Origin: Paracoccus chinensis
GTDB taxonomy: Bacteria > Pseudomonadota > Alphaproteobacteria > Rhodobacterales > Rhodobacteraceae
Length of the DNA: 33,342 nucleotides
NCBI RefSeq assembly: GCF_900102885.1
Contig: NZ_FNGE01000022.1
Span: 1-33,342, forward strand
Direction: 5' to 3'
In this document: positions 24,589 to 33,342 of the stretch, in pieces
How positions within the stretch are numbered: position 1 is the stretch's first letter
Layout: each line of letters starts with the position of its first letter
The notes under the pieces: generated by a model
Database searches by the model: none
What the model was told of the DNA's origin: nothing
What the model saw: the letters and a program-made list of their open reading frames with translations, nothing else
Program-made: the position numbers and the translations under genes

Positions 24589-25533
24589 ATGTCCATGCCT
24601 CGCCTGCCCGCCCGATCCAAGACCATCGCTCGGCCGGTGCTGAGCGAGTCCGACCATGCCGCCCGGGGACGGCGCCTCACCGATCGCAAGGCAGCGGAAT
24701 ACCGGCGCACCCGTGACCGTCAGGCGGCCCGTGGCGAGGTCGAGTTCTCCACTTGGGTCCCGGAAGCACATGCCGCACTGATCCGCACAATAGTGATGGA
24801 GATCTGTCGAGCACATCAGGCCGGCTGGACCTCATCGCCGATCCTCTCGTGGGAGCTGGCGGAGGCGATGCCCGCCAGCCAGTCTGAACCGTCGCAAACC
24901 GATACGCCCCCGGGGCACGAGACGTGCGGAGAGGGTGCCGACGATCCCGCAGCTTGGCGCGGCATGGGACTGACACTCCGACGGCGTGCGCAGGCACGAC
25001 GTGCGCGGGACCGCAAGCGCGCCGCAGGTCTCACGCGGATCCGCCTGATCGTGCCGCAAGCTCTCAAGCCTGACGTATCCAAGATGGTCGGCGAAATCCG
25101 CGCTGGTCTGGAGGAGGGTCTTCTGCCTAGGCTGAGTGCCGCCCCTACTGTCGAGCAGATCTCCAACCCCAGGCATGCCGGAGAGACGACTGAGGTCCCA
25201 GCGCCCGGGCGGCCATCCGGGGCGAACCTCGAACGCAAAGCAGAGGCGGAAAGTCGGGACATTCCGGAACCCGCAGCAGCGCGTTCTCTCGGTCTTGCCC
25301 ACCCGCCGAGTGACGCGAAGCCGGCTTCAGCAGGTCGCAACTGGCCGCCTCCGCCATCTGGTAGCCCCGAGGCGCAGAAGTGGCTCCACGACCTGTTTGA
25401 CCGCCATGGCGCAGCCGACCTGTCGAGCGGCGACCAACAGCAGGCCTCCACCCTCTTCGACGACGTCCAGGCACTCAATCGGCTGCCGAGCCTCTTCGCG
25501 GCAGACCCAGAGGTGAGAGAGCGTGACAGGTGA
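24589..25533 (+). CDS. Unknown basic protein with duplicated motif
   Basis: I do not recognise this 314-residue protein. Its first half contains a motif twice: RKAAEYRRTRDRQAARGEVEF with STWVPEAHAALIRTIV (about 33-71), and RRAQARRARDRKRAAGLTRIR with LIVPQALKPDVSKMV (about 135-170). Each is a basic helix, a short strand and an amphipathic helix, as in ribbon-helix-helix DNA-binding proteins. The C-terminal half is Pro/Ser/Ala-rich and probably unstructured, ending in a short helical part around WLHDLFDRHGAADL. It diverges from mobC and could be a DNA-binding element protein. A second in-frame ATG at 24595 is an alternative start. Confidence 0.6.
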   Translation: MSMPRLPARSKTIARPVLSESDHAARGRRLTDRKAAEYRRTRDRQAARGEVEFSTWVPEAHAALIRTIVMEICRAHQAGWTSSPILSWELAEAMPASQSEPSQTDTPPGHETCGEGADDPAAWRGMGLTLRRRAQARRARDRKRAAGLTRIRLIVPQALKPDVSKMVGEIRAGLEEGLLPRLSAAPTVEQISNPRHAGETTEVPAPGRPSGANLERKAEAESRDIPEPAAARSLGLAHPPSDAKPASAGRNWPPPPSGSPEAQKWLHDLFDRHGAADLSSGDQQQASTLFDDVQALNRLPSLFAADPEVRERDR

Positions 25534-25681
25534 GGTCTGGGCTGACATCCATATCGGGCGATCATATCGATGCCAGGAGATCAGGTCCCTCTGAGCTACC
25601 CGCTGATCTGGGCAGGTTATCTGCAAGGCCGGTCAGCGCAGGCGCTGCCAAGCAGGGCAGTAGCGAAGAGCGCATGTGGGC

Positions 25682-26554
25682 TCACCGCAGACTCCTCTGG
25701 TTTAGGAGCTCCAGCATGGCGGCGGCAATCTGCCCTGCGCCTTGTGGATCGAGATGAAAGTGATGATCGCCCGGGAGTTCCAGGCGCTCGTAATCCGAAA
25801 GCAGGGTCTCGGCCCGGCGCACCATCTCGGCAAGCTTGGGGCGAAAGGGCAGGATGCCTGCGGACGCCCAGATGTTCAGCACCGGGCATCGGATCGCCCG
25901 CAGCACGTCCTCGACCTCGGCCTGTGTCAGCTTCACCGCAGAGCTGGCTAACAGCCGCGGATCGCCGCGCATCCGGAACCCATCCGGCGTATCCTCGAGG
26001 GCGCGGTCCGCAAGCATCTCCGCCGTTTGCCGGGTGTTGCCCTGCCTGACGCGGCGGCTGATGTAGCCCTCCCGCTCGGCAAATAGCCTGGCTGGCCGCT
26101 CGGCCTGGCTGCGCGTCTGCTGAAGGAACGCCCGCAAGGTCGTGACCACCGTTGCATCGGTTGGCTCGGGCACGAGGGAGTCCAGCGCCACAATGGCGCG
26201 GACCCGGTCCGGCAGGGCGGCCGCCAGCAGGGCCGAGATGTTGGCGCCCCGGGAGTGGCCGAGCAAAACGCAATCCTGCCAACCGAGCTGATCCATCAGG
26301 CCGACTAGCTGCGGAAGGTCATCCCAGATGTTGTATGTGGCATGAGCGGCACGATGGCCGCTGTGCCCCTGTCCGCTCAGATCCAGCGCGACCACCTGGC
26401 ATCCGTGGAGACGTGGCGCGAGCACCTGGAAGCCCCCGGCGTGGTCCATCCAGCCATGGAGTGCCAAGATCGGCGTTCCATCTTCCGAACCCCAGCTGAG
26501 ACCGGACAAAGGAAGATCATCAACTACCCAGTATCGTTCTTGAGGGGTCGTCAT
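25682..26554 (-). CDS. Alpha/beta hydrolase (serine hydrolase)
   Basis: The 290-residue protein, from the ATG at 26554 (MTTPQERYWVVDDLPL), has the alpha/beta-hydrolase signature. The oxyanion stretch is LALHGWMDHAGGF, the nucleophile is Ser101 in LLGHSRGANIS, and a C-terminal His lies in GDHHFHLDP. Strand order and length fit the MhpC/SERHL-like group, which hydrolyses esters, lactones or C-C bonds; the substrate cannot be told. It stands alone on the minus strand between the unknown gene and an RHH regulator. Its presence in the island suggests cargo rather than a mobilization role. Confidence 0.85.
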   Translation of the reverse strand: MTTPQERYWVVDDLPLSGLSWGSEDGTPILALHGWMDHAGGFQVLAPRLHGCQVVALDLSGQGHSGHRAAHATYNIWDDLPQLVGLMDQLGWQDCVLLGHSRGANISALLAAALPDRVRAIVALDSLVPEPTDATVVTTLRAFLQQTRSQAERPARLFAEREGYISRRVRQGNTRQTAEMLADRALEDTPDGFRMRGDPRLLASSAVKLTQAEVEDVLRAIRCPVLNIWASAGILPFRPKLAEMVRRAETLLSDYERLELPGDHHFHLDPQGAGQIAAAMLELLNQRSLR

Positions 26555-26663
26555 GCCGCGCTTTCGCACCTGGCTACTTCTTTGTGCTCTTCTGTAAGCA
26601 AACCCGCACTCCAACCACTACGGTCCGCCTATCCCAAAAACCTGGGTATCTTGCCTGACGGAC

Positions 26664-26858
26664 TCATTCGCCTGTGGCAGGTGGCTTGGTCAGTTCCAGC
26701 CATTGCACCAAGGCGCGCCGGATCATCTCGGGGCGGGTTGGCAGATCCTTCTCGAAGCGACGTCGGTCGTCGATGGCCTCGATCAGTTCACGTGAAAGGC
26801 GCAGATTTATCGATTCTGTATCAACACGCGGACGACCGATCTTACTTTTCTTCATCAT
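26664..26858 (-). CDS. Small ribbon-helix-helix protein (CopG/antitoxin-type)
   Basis: I start this gene at the ATG pair at 26858/26855, giving about 64 residues. The strand GRPRVDTESINLRLSRELIEAID followed by RPEMIRRALVQWLE is the strand-helix-helix of RHH repressors (seen as INLRLSRELIEAID and PEMIRRALVQWLE). A longer upstream reading has no support in composition and crosses a palindromic promoter. No obvious toxin gene is next to it, although the divergent 171-residue protein shares the promoter. It probably represses itself and that operon through the palindrome at 26886-26901. Confidence 0.75.
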   Translation of the reverse strand: MMKKSKIGRPRVDTESINLRLSRELIEAIDDRRRFEKDLPTRPEMIRRALVQWLELTKPPATGE

Positions 26859-26885
26859 GACCGGATCTGCAGTTGACTTATGTGT

Positions 26886-26901
26886 TTTATGGTGCCATAA
26901 A
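26886..26901. promoter_or_regulatory. Palindromic operator in divergent promoter
   Basis: TTTATGG-TG-CCATAAA is a perfect 7-bp-arm inverted repeat in an AT-rich gap between the RHH gene (minus) and the gene at 26971 (plus). Its size and place fit an RHH autoregulatory site. Binding is inferred. Confidence 0.55.
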
Positions 26902-26970
26902 TAGCGAGCCAAGGCAAGAGCGCCAACTCTCGCCAAGGCTCTAACCCTGCCACTCTGTCTGGAGAATGAC

Positions 26971-27486
26971 ATGGCTAATCTGATCTCTAACACACGCTGC
27001 GGCGCGGTTGAAGCATCGACGCTTCCGCCCCCGCCCCTCTCGATTGCCTTCGCCGCTCTGCTCGCCGCCTTGGACACGCACATCCAGTGCGAGCGCGAAC
27101 TTGACGAAGTCGACCTGTGGGATCCCGCCTATCGCGCCTGGCTGGACGATGCGGAGACGGCCGAGCTGCGGCTTTACGAGGTGCTCGCCCACATCACCAG
27201 CAGCCGCCCGGCTTCCCTGGACGATGCGCCGCTCTGGCGCATGGCGCTGCTGATCGCGACCCTGGTCCGGGAAGGCACGGCGTCCGCGTTCCGCCGCTAC
27301 GCCGCGACCGAAGCGGAGATCCTGATGCACCTGCGGGTGCCGGGGGAGAGCCCGGCGGCGCTGCGGGTGCGCAGCCAGATCGCGGCGGCACGCAGGCGCA
27401 TCGCCGACATGGCCGGGCTCACGCTCTATCGCCAGGATGGCGATGTCGAGGGCGCGTGCCCGGATCTCTGCGCCGCGGCTGCCTGA
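26971..27486 (+). CDS. Hypothetical 171-residue helical protein
   Basis: I do not recognise this protein. It starts at the ATG at 26971 with GGAG upstream. It is mostly helical and acidic in the middle (RELDEVDLWDPAYRAWLDDAE, seen as DEVDLWDPAYRAWLDDAE) with an Arg-rich helix near the end (SQIAAARRRIADMAGL). No cysteine or metal motif, membrane segment or signal peptide is seen. It is the first gene of a plus-strand run with the GIY-YIG-like protein and the FtsH-like protease, spaced by 158 and 132 bases, and sits behind the RHH operator. Function unknown. Confidence 0.65.
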   Translation: MANLISNTRCGAVEASTLPPPPLSIAFAALLAALDTHIQCERELDEVDLWDPAYRAWLDDAETAELRLYEVLAHITSSRPASLDDAPLWRMALLIATLVREGTASAFRRYAATEAEILMHLRVPGESPAALRVRSQIAAARRRIADMAGLTLYRQDGDVEGACPDLCAAAA

Positions 27487-27644
27487 CCCCACCCACGGCA
27501 TCTCCTGACAGCACCGGCTGACCGCCCCGGCATTGTCCGGGTCCGGTCCTGCCCTGCCTCAACGCTCCCACCTCTGCGGGCTTCCCGCGCCTGCGCGGCT
27601 GCCGGGTGCTGTCGTCCCATCACCTGCACATAGGAGGACATTCC

Positions 27645-28592
27645 ATGTCCCACCTCGACCTCGACGCCGTGCTCGCCGTCAGCAACCAGCATGCGTATCC
27701 CGTCTACCCCGCCGCCATTCCGGACGCCTGGCAGGAGATTGCGGCAGAGAAAGGCTATGACATCGTCGGCCGCGTGCGCGATCGTTATCACCTCGTGCTA
27801 CGCCACGAGGACTGCGGCGCCGAGATGATCTCCAGGGTCTTCGTGCTGCGGACCAGCGAGCCGGCCTGCCCGACTTGTCTCGACACCCGCCGTCGTGCGC
27901 TCTGCGCGGCCGCCGGCGTCAGCTACCTGGGGCGGGGCGACCATAGCAATTATTTTCGCATCCTCCTGCCCTGCGGCCACGAGACCAGCCGTCAGCAGGA
28001 GCTGCTCGAGCGCGTCCGGCAAGGCAAGACAGCGATCCGCTGCGAGACGTGCCACGCCGAGCGCCTCGCGGCCGAGGCTCGGGCCCGCGGCTGGGAGCTG
28101 ATCGGCCCTGACCCCCAGGGGGATCAGAGCTACCGGCTCTATCGACATGGCTGCGGGCACGTCCAGCGCGTGGCGGTCGGCAACATGATGACGGGCAGGT
28201 TTGCCTGCGGCTGCTGTTCGGACGGCTGGACCACGGCCGAGAGCAACATCTATGCAATGCGCTTCGTGCTGAAGAACGGCCGCGACGTGATCAAGGCAGG
28301 CTATTCCCGGGACCCGCAGTCGAGGTTGCGGCATCAACTGATCACCGACCCCGACCAATATGCCCGTCTGATCCGCACCGTCGCCATTCCCAGTGGCCAC
28401 CTCGCGATCCGGCTGGAGAAGGAGCTGCACGCAACCCTGCGGCGGGAGCGTCCGGACGCCGTTCTCCACCGAAGCGAGTTTGCCGGCGAGGTGCGGGTGG
28501 TCTCCGAGATCTATTGTGCGTCGATCGAGCCGGAGATCATGCGCCTGCTCGACGGGATCGAGATGCGCGTGAAGGCGCTCGTCAGGCACTAG
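27645..28592 (+). CDS. Cys-rich zinc-ribbon protein with GIY-YIG/T5orf172-like nuclease domain
   Basis: The 315-residue protein starts at the ATG at 27645, with AGGAGGA upstream. Residues 1-200 contain repeated short domains with CxxC/CxH pairs (CPTC, CGHE, CETC, CGHV, CGCC), probably structural zinc sites. Residues about 200-300 read SNIYAMRFVLKNGRDVIKAG then YSRDPQSRLRHQL. This matches the IY..R...VKxG.S.DP..RL layout of the T5orf172/GIY-YIG endonuclease superfamily, with a downstream LEKELHATLR helix. These nucleases cut DNA in repair, homing, restriction and phage defence. The match is by pattern only. It is followed by the FtsH-like gene. Confidence 0.7.
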   Translation: MSHLDLDAVLAVSNQHAYPVYPAAIPDAWQEIAAEKGYDIVGRVRDRYHLVLRHEDCGAEMISRVFVLRTSEPACPTCLDTRRRALCAAAGVSYLGRGDHSNYFRILLPCGHETSRQQELLERVRQGKTAIRCETCHAERLAAEARARGWELIGPDPQGDQSYRLYRHGCGHVQRVAVGNMMTGRFACGCCSDGWTTAESNIYAMRFVLKNGRDVIKAGYSRDPQSRLRHQLITDPDQYARLIRTVAIPSGHLAIRLEKELHATLRRERPDAVLHRSEFAGEVRVVSEIYCASIEPEIMRLLDGIEMRVKALVRH

Positions 28593-28724
28593 GCGAAGTT
28601 GGCCCGGCGCGCCGCGCGGCGTCTTGCCCGGCGCAACAGGCGCAGAAGGCAGCACAGGCGCGCACTCTGACCGCGACGCCCTCAACTCACCTTTCCTGTC
28701 TCGATACCACCACGGGAGGTCCTC

Positions 28725-30851
28725 ATGACCGACACTCACCCTTCTGATCCTGCCGCCGTTGCGGATTGGCGCAGCTATGCCGCCGAGATCCGCGCAACCC
28801 TTCTGGCCAAGGAGGCGGACCGGGCGATCGGCAACGCCCCCCACTCCGATCCCAACGTGTCCGCCTCGCGCGGCGGGCTGTCCGATGAGCCGGCAATGGC
28901 CCCTGCCCTGACCGCCCGCCAGTCGCTGCTGGCCCTTGGCCTTGCCGCCACGCTCGGCAGCCGCGCGGCGCTGGCCGCAGAGCTGGAGCGCGGCGCCATC
29001 CTCATCCTGACCGGCGTCAGGTCCGAGCTCGTGATCGACCTCGCCCGCCTGCTGCCGGCGGCGCTGCCCCCGGGCTTCTTTGTCGCAAAGAGCGATCATG
29101 ATCGGCTCCGCGCAGGCGCCGTCACCTTGGTCAGGAGCGAGCAGCCTGGCTGGCTCACTTACGCACAGCTGCGAGTGGAGCTAACCGCGGCCCTGGCGTC
29201 TCCCGCGCCCATCATCATCTTTCTGCCCGACGATCTCGAGGCCCGGGAGATCCTCGGGGAGACAGAGGCGCGGATCCTTCCATTCCGGCTTCTCGAACGG
29301 GAGATCGTCGCCGAGTTCCTGGCACAGGCGTATCCGGGCACCGATGCGACCGCACTACGGCCCCTGCTCCCGCCGGACGCACGGCTGGCGGAGATCCCGC
29401 TGCTGGGCCTGATGCTCGCTCTACGCTGCGACAGCGCCGAGGCGGCGGCGGCGCTGCTGACGCGCGGCGGCTGGCCGGCAGAGACGGAGACGGAGACTGC
29501 AAACGAGCGCCGAGGGAGGGCGCCGTCACCCGCTGCCCGCTCCGAGCCGGAAGGCATCTCCTTGGCCGAACTTGCAGGCCTGGGCGAAGCGCGCGAGATC
29601 GCGCTCGGCATCGTCGACGATCTGCGTGCTTGGGCTGCCGGCACACTGGACTGGCGCGACGTCCATCGAGGACTGCTGATCGCCGGGCCACCCGGCACCG
29701 GCAAGACGGAGTTGGCCCGCGCGATAGGGAGAGAACGCGGAATTCACTTGGAAAGCGCCAGCTATGCGCAGTGGCAGGCCGCCGGACATCTCGGGGACAT
29801 GCTCAAGACCATGCGCGGCAGCTTCTACAAAGCCGCAAAGCACGCCCCGAGCATCATCTACATCGACGAAATCGATGCCTTCGGCTCGCGCACCAGTCGC
29901 CAATCCTCCAGCAACAAGTCCTATGAACAGAAGGTCATCACGGGGTTCCTCGAGTTGCTCGACGGGATCGCGGGTCGCGCAGGCGTGGTGGTCATCGGCG
30001 CGTGCAACGATGCCGAGCAACTGGACCCCGCGATCCGTCGCGCGGGGCGCTTCGACCAGCTCGTCCATGTGAACCACCCCGATGCGGCGGCCCTGGCCGT
30101 CATCCTGCGCCAGCACCTGGGCGAGGCCCTGCCGGAGGCGGACCTCGTCACGCTCGGGCAGATGGCCCTCGGCCGCACCGGAGCGGACTGCGCCGCTGCC
30201 GTGCGCGCGGCACGGGCCAAGGCTCGGCGCGCCCGGCGCCCGCTCGCGGAGCGGGATCTCCGCGAGACCCTCGCTCCCGATCACGGGGCGCTGCCCGCCC
30301 CCATGCGGCAGCGCGCGGCGCTGCACGAGGCCGGGCACGCGGTTGTCACCGCCGCGCTCGGGTTGGGGATCGTCCGGGCGCTGCGGATCGGACCCGAGGG
30401 CGGCGAGACCCTGTCCCGCTGGCACCCGACCGACCTCACCCGGGCCGAGGCGCACCGGCAATGCATCGCCCATCTCGGGGGCCGGGCAGCGGAGCTGCTG
30501 ATGCTCGGAGACGCCAGTGGCGGGGCCGGCGGCGACCTTCAAGCCGATCTTGCCCGCGCCACACAACTTCTGCTCGCCTGCGAGGTGAGCCTCGGCCTCG
30601 GGGATCATGGCCATCTCTCCATCGGCGCGCTGCCGGACCCGCGGCTGATCCTGTCTCTGCCGCCGGCCACGCGGGCCCGGCTCCAGCGCCGGCTCGATCG
30701 CGCCATGGAGGACGCCCAGGAGATCCTCTGCCGGCACCACCAGCTGCTGGATGATCTCGGCCGCGAGCTGGAATCCACGGGCTTCCTCGGCGAGGAGGCG
30801 CTCGCCGCGCGGCTGGCACCCCTGGCCGATGCGCACGCATCAGCCGCCTGA
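28725..30851 (+). CDS. Soluble FtsH-like AAA+ metalloprotease (M41)
   Basis: The 708-residue protein joins an N-terminal unknown domain (about 1-290) to an AAA+ module and an M41 peptidase. Walker A is GPPGTGKT (321-328), Walker B IIYIDEID (Asp381/Glu382), the arginine-finger region RRAGRFD. The zinc site is HEAGH (534-538) with a third acidic ligand at Asp604 in GGDLQADL. FtsH normally starts with two membrane helices; here no hydrophobic segment is long enough, so it should be cytosolic. GGGAGG precedes the ATG. It is the last gene of the three-gene set and is followed by a strong terminator. Cytosolic FtsH-like proteases on mobile elements are a plausible defence or regulatory effector; function is inferred. 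Confidence 0.88.
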   Translation: MTDTHPSDPAAVADWRSYAAEIRATLLAKEADRAIGNAPHSDPNVSASRGGLSDEPAMAPALTARQSLLALGLAATLGSRAALAAELERGAILILTGVRSELVIDLARLLPAALPPGFFVAKSDHDRLRAGAVTLVRSEQPGWLTYAQLRVELTAALASPAPIIIFLPDDLEAREILGETEARILPFRLLEREIVAEFLAQAYPGTDATALRPLLPPDARLAEIPLLGLMLALRCDSAEAAAALLTRGGWPAETETETANERRGRAPSPAARSEPEGISLAELAGLGEAREIALGIVDDLRAWAAGTLDWRDVHRGLLIAGPPGTGKTELARAIGRERGIHLESASYAQWQAAGHLGDMLKTMRGSFYKAAKHAPSIIYIDEIDAFGSRTSRQSSSNKSYEQKVITGFLELLDGIAGRAGVVVIGACNDAEQLDPAIRRAGRFDQLVHVNHPDAAALAVILRQHLGEALPEADLVTLGQMALGRTGADCAAAVRAARAKARRARRPLAERDLRETLAPDHGALPAPMRQRAALHEAGHAVVTAALGLGIVRALRIGPEGGETLSRWHPTDLTRAEAHRQCIAHLGGRAAELLMLGDASGGAGGDLQADLARATQLLLACEVSLGLGDHGHLSIGALPDPRLILSLPPATRARLQRRLDRAMEDAQEILCRHHQLLDDLGRELESTGFLGEEALAARLAPLADAHASAA

Positions 30852-30871
30852 GGCGTATGGCGTGGACCGTG

Positions 30872-30905
30872 GGCGCATCCTCCCTGGGGATGCGTCTTTC
30901 TTTTT
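30872..30905 (+). terminator. Rho-independent terminator after the FtsH-like gene
   Basis: CGCATCC and GGATGCG (30874-30880 and 30888-30894, 7-base loop) form a stem followed directly by TCTTTCTTTTTC. It lies 20 bases past the protease stop and closes the plus-strand gene set. Confidence 0.85.
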
Positions 30906-31190
30906 CACAACCGGCCTTGCGACGCACAAGGCGTATCTCGGCAGTGGAGTGGCCGTGGCGGGAGCGGGATACCGGCTCGCACGCGGCCGCAATGCCCCGT
31001 GGGCCGGGGTTATCCACAATGAACCGCGCGAATGCCCAGTTTCACGCCGGATTTCGGCCCAGCCGGCCCCTCTCTCCTTTCCGCCTGACCTATACTGATC
31101 CCGAGGGCAGAACAGCGATGTTCCCACAAGAGCAGCAGCAAGGATCAGCCGCCGGAGGACCGCTCCGCGCGGACCGGAAAGGCATGTCAG
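30906..31190. other. Spacer with DnaA box before the recombinase
   Basis: No gene is supported between the terminator and the small frame at 31191. A perfect DnaA box, TTATCCACA, lies at 31010-31018 on the plus strand. It is the second perfect box in the island. Promoter elements for the recombinase should lie here; I see no clear -35/-10. Confidence 0.5.
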
Positions 31191-31370
31191 GTGGCAAAGA
31201 GGCGCAACAGCAGGGCGGATGGGAAGCAGGAATCGGTTGATGGCCGGCCTGCAGCCTCTGCCGCCCCTGCCACCTTCGCCCCGGACGCCTGCGCACTGAT
31301 TGCCCTGGTCCAGGCGCTCGCCAGGGATGCGGCCCGCGCGGACCATGCCGCAGAACGGGAGCCCCTCTGA
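31191..31370 (+). CDS. Small protein upstream of the recombinase
   Basis: A GTG at 31191 opens 59 codons to the TGA at 31368. The end reads CALIALVQALARDAARADHA, an Ala-rich amphipathic helix, after a basic start VAKRRNSRADGKQE. In-frame sequence upstream of the GTG also looks coding (PPEDRSARTGK), so the true start may lie further left at a non-ATG codon. Short helical proteins of this sort often precede large serine recombinases and may act as directionality partners. No family assignment is possible. Confidence 0.45.
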   Translation: MAKRRNSRADGKQESVDGRPAASAAPATFAPDACALIALVQALARDAARADHAAEREPL

Positions 31371-31415
31371 GACCGAACGCCGCCCAATGCTGCGTCCTGA
31401 GTTGGAGAACCATCC

Positions 31416-33134
<1,719 letters not shown>

Positions 33135-33225
33135 TCCGTGCTGCGTTTGTGCAGCGGGTTCCCCGCGGGTTTTTGGGTGCGGGGGGTGGTGCGATCGTTT
33201 CAGAGAGATGTGCGTTTCTTTCCAG

Positions 33226-33342
33226 GTCTGGCGGTGACCTACTCTCCCACGTCTTGAGACGCAGTACCATTGGCGCGACGGCGCTTAACGGCCGAGTTCG
33301 GGATGGGATCGGGTGTTTCGCTCGTGCTATGGCCACCAGACC
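33226..33342 (-). rRNA. rrf: 5S ribosomal RNA
   Basis: Minus-strand sequence begins GGTCTGGTGGCCATAGC and ends GGTCACCGCCAGAC, with the internal CCCGATCCCATCCCGAACTCGG region (read in parts CCCGATCCCATCC and CGAACTCGG) and the pairing ends GTCTGG/CCAGAC. The length of about 117 nt is typical. The 5' end is at or within a base or two of the window edge. The upstream 23S and 16S genes would lie outside the window. Confidence 0.95.

Noticed and set aside
25560..25610. Sequence resembling the reversed 5' half of a tRNA (CTCTGAGCTAC)
   Set aside because: No T-loop, anticodon stem or acceptor pairing could be built, so it is not a tRNA gene; no copy of the tRNA-fMet 3' end was found here that would mark the other att site.

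Overview
The window is high-GC alphaproteobacterial DNA, most likely from a Paracoccus-like member of the Rhodobacterales. The HWE-type histidine kinase, the Rieske-type betaine demethylation genes, a DnaE2 (ImuC) remnant, and the gene order 5S rRNA then tRNA-fMet at the right edge all fit that group. The genus is an inference from gene content.

Left part (1-6435) is IS-rich. It holds the 5' piece of an IS transposase running off the window, a bestrophin-like membrane protein gene broken by a single-base deletion, a decayed IS5-family copy, a four-PAS/GAF HWE histidine kinase with its coupled single-domain response regulator, and a second IS5-family copy. The second copy has recognisable terminal repeats but a frameshift and a hairpin-bearing insertion in its transposase.

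Middle part (6659-20035) is a coherent catabolic cluster for methylated onium osmolytes such as proline betaine (stachydrine), glycine betaine or dimethylglycine. An ABC importer (binding protein, permease, ATPase) brings in the substrate. A Rieske oxygenase and its ferredoxin-type reductase remove the first methyl group. An old-yellow-enzyme-type demethylase and a dimethylglycine/sarcosine dehydrogenase-like protein remove further methyl groups. A TetR and a LysR regulator sit at the two divergent promoters. Downstream of the LysR gene and coupled to it are a cupin carrying the full DMSP-lyase metal/tyrosine motif and a pyrroline-5-carboxylate-reductase-like protein, so the cluster may also handle sulfonium betaines or recover proline.

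Right part (about 20040-33057) is an accessory island abutting the rRNA operon. It begins with a truncated dnaE2 remnant, then an origin-like region with ten CGTAAC/GTTACG repeats, a perfect DnaA box and a 69-nt alternating pyrimidine-purine tract. Next comes a mobilization module organised like ColE1: mobC overlaps a relaxase with an H-E-N signature, and two small coiled-coil genes lie inside the relaxase gene in another frame. Cargo follows: a duplicated-motif unknown protein, an alpha/beta hydrolase, a ribbon-helix-helix regulator with a palindromic operator, and a three-gene set of an unknown 171-aa protein, a cysteine-rich GIY-YIG-like protein and a soluble FtsH-like AAA protease. A large serine recombinase ends the island. 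Its reading frame runs through the rRNA operon terminator and stops on the anticodon of the antisense tRNA-fMet gene, marking the integration junction. The window ends in tRNA-fMet and 5S rRNA on the minus strand.
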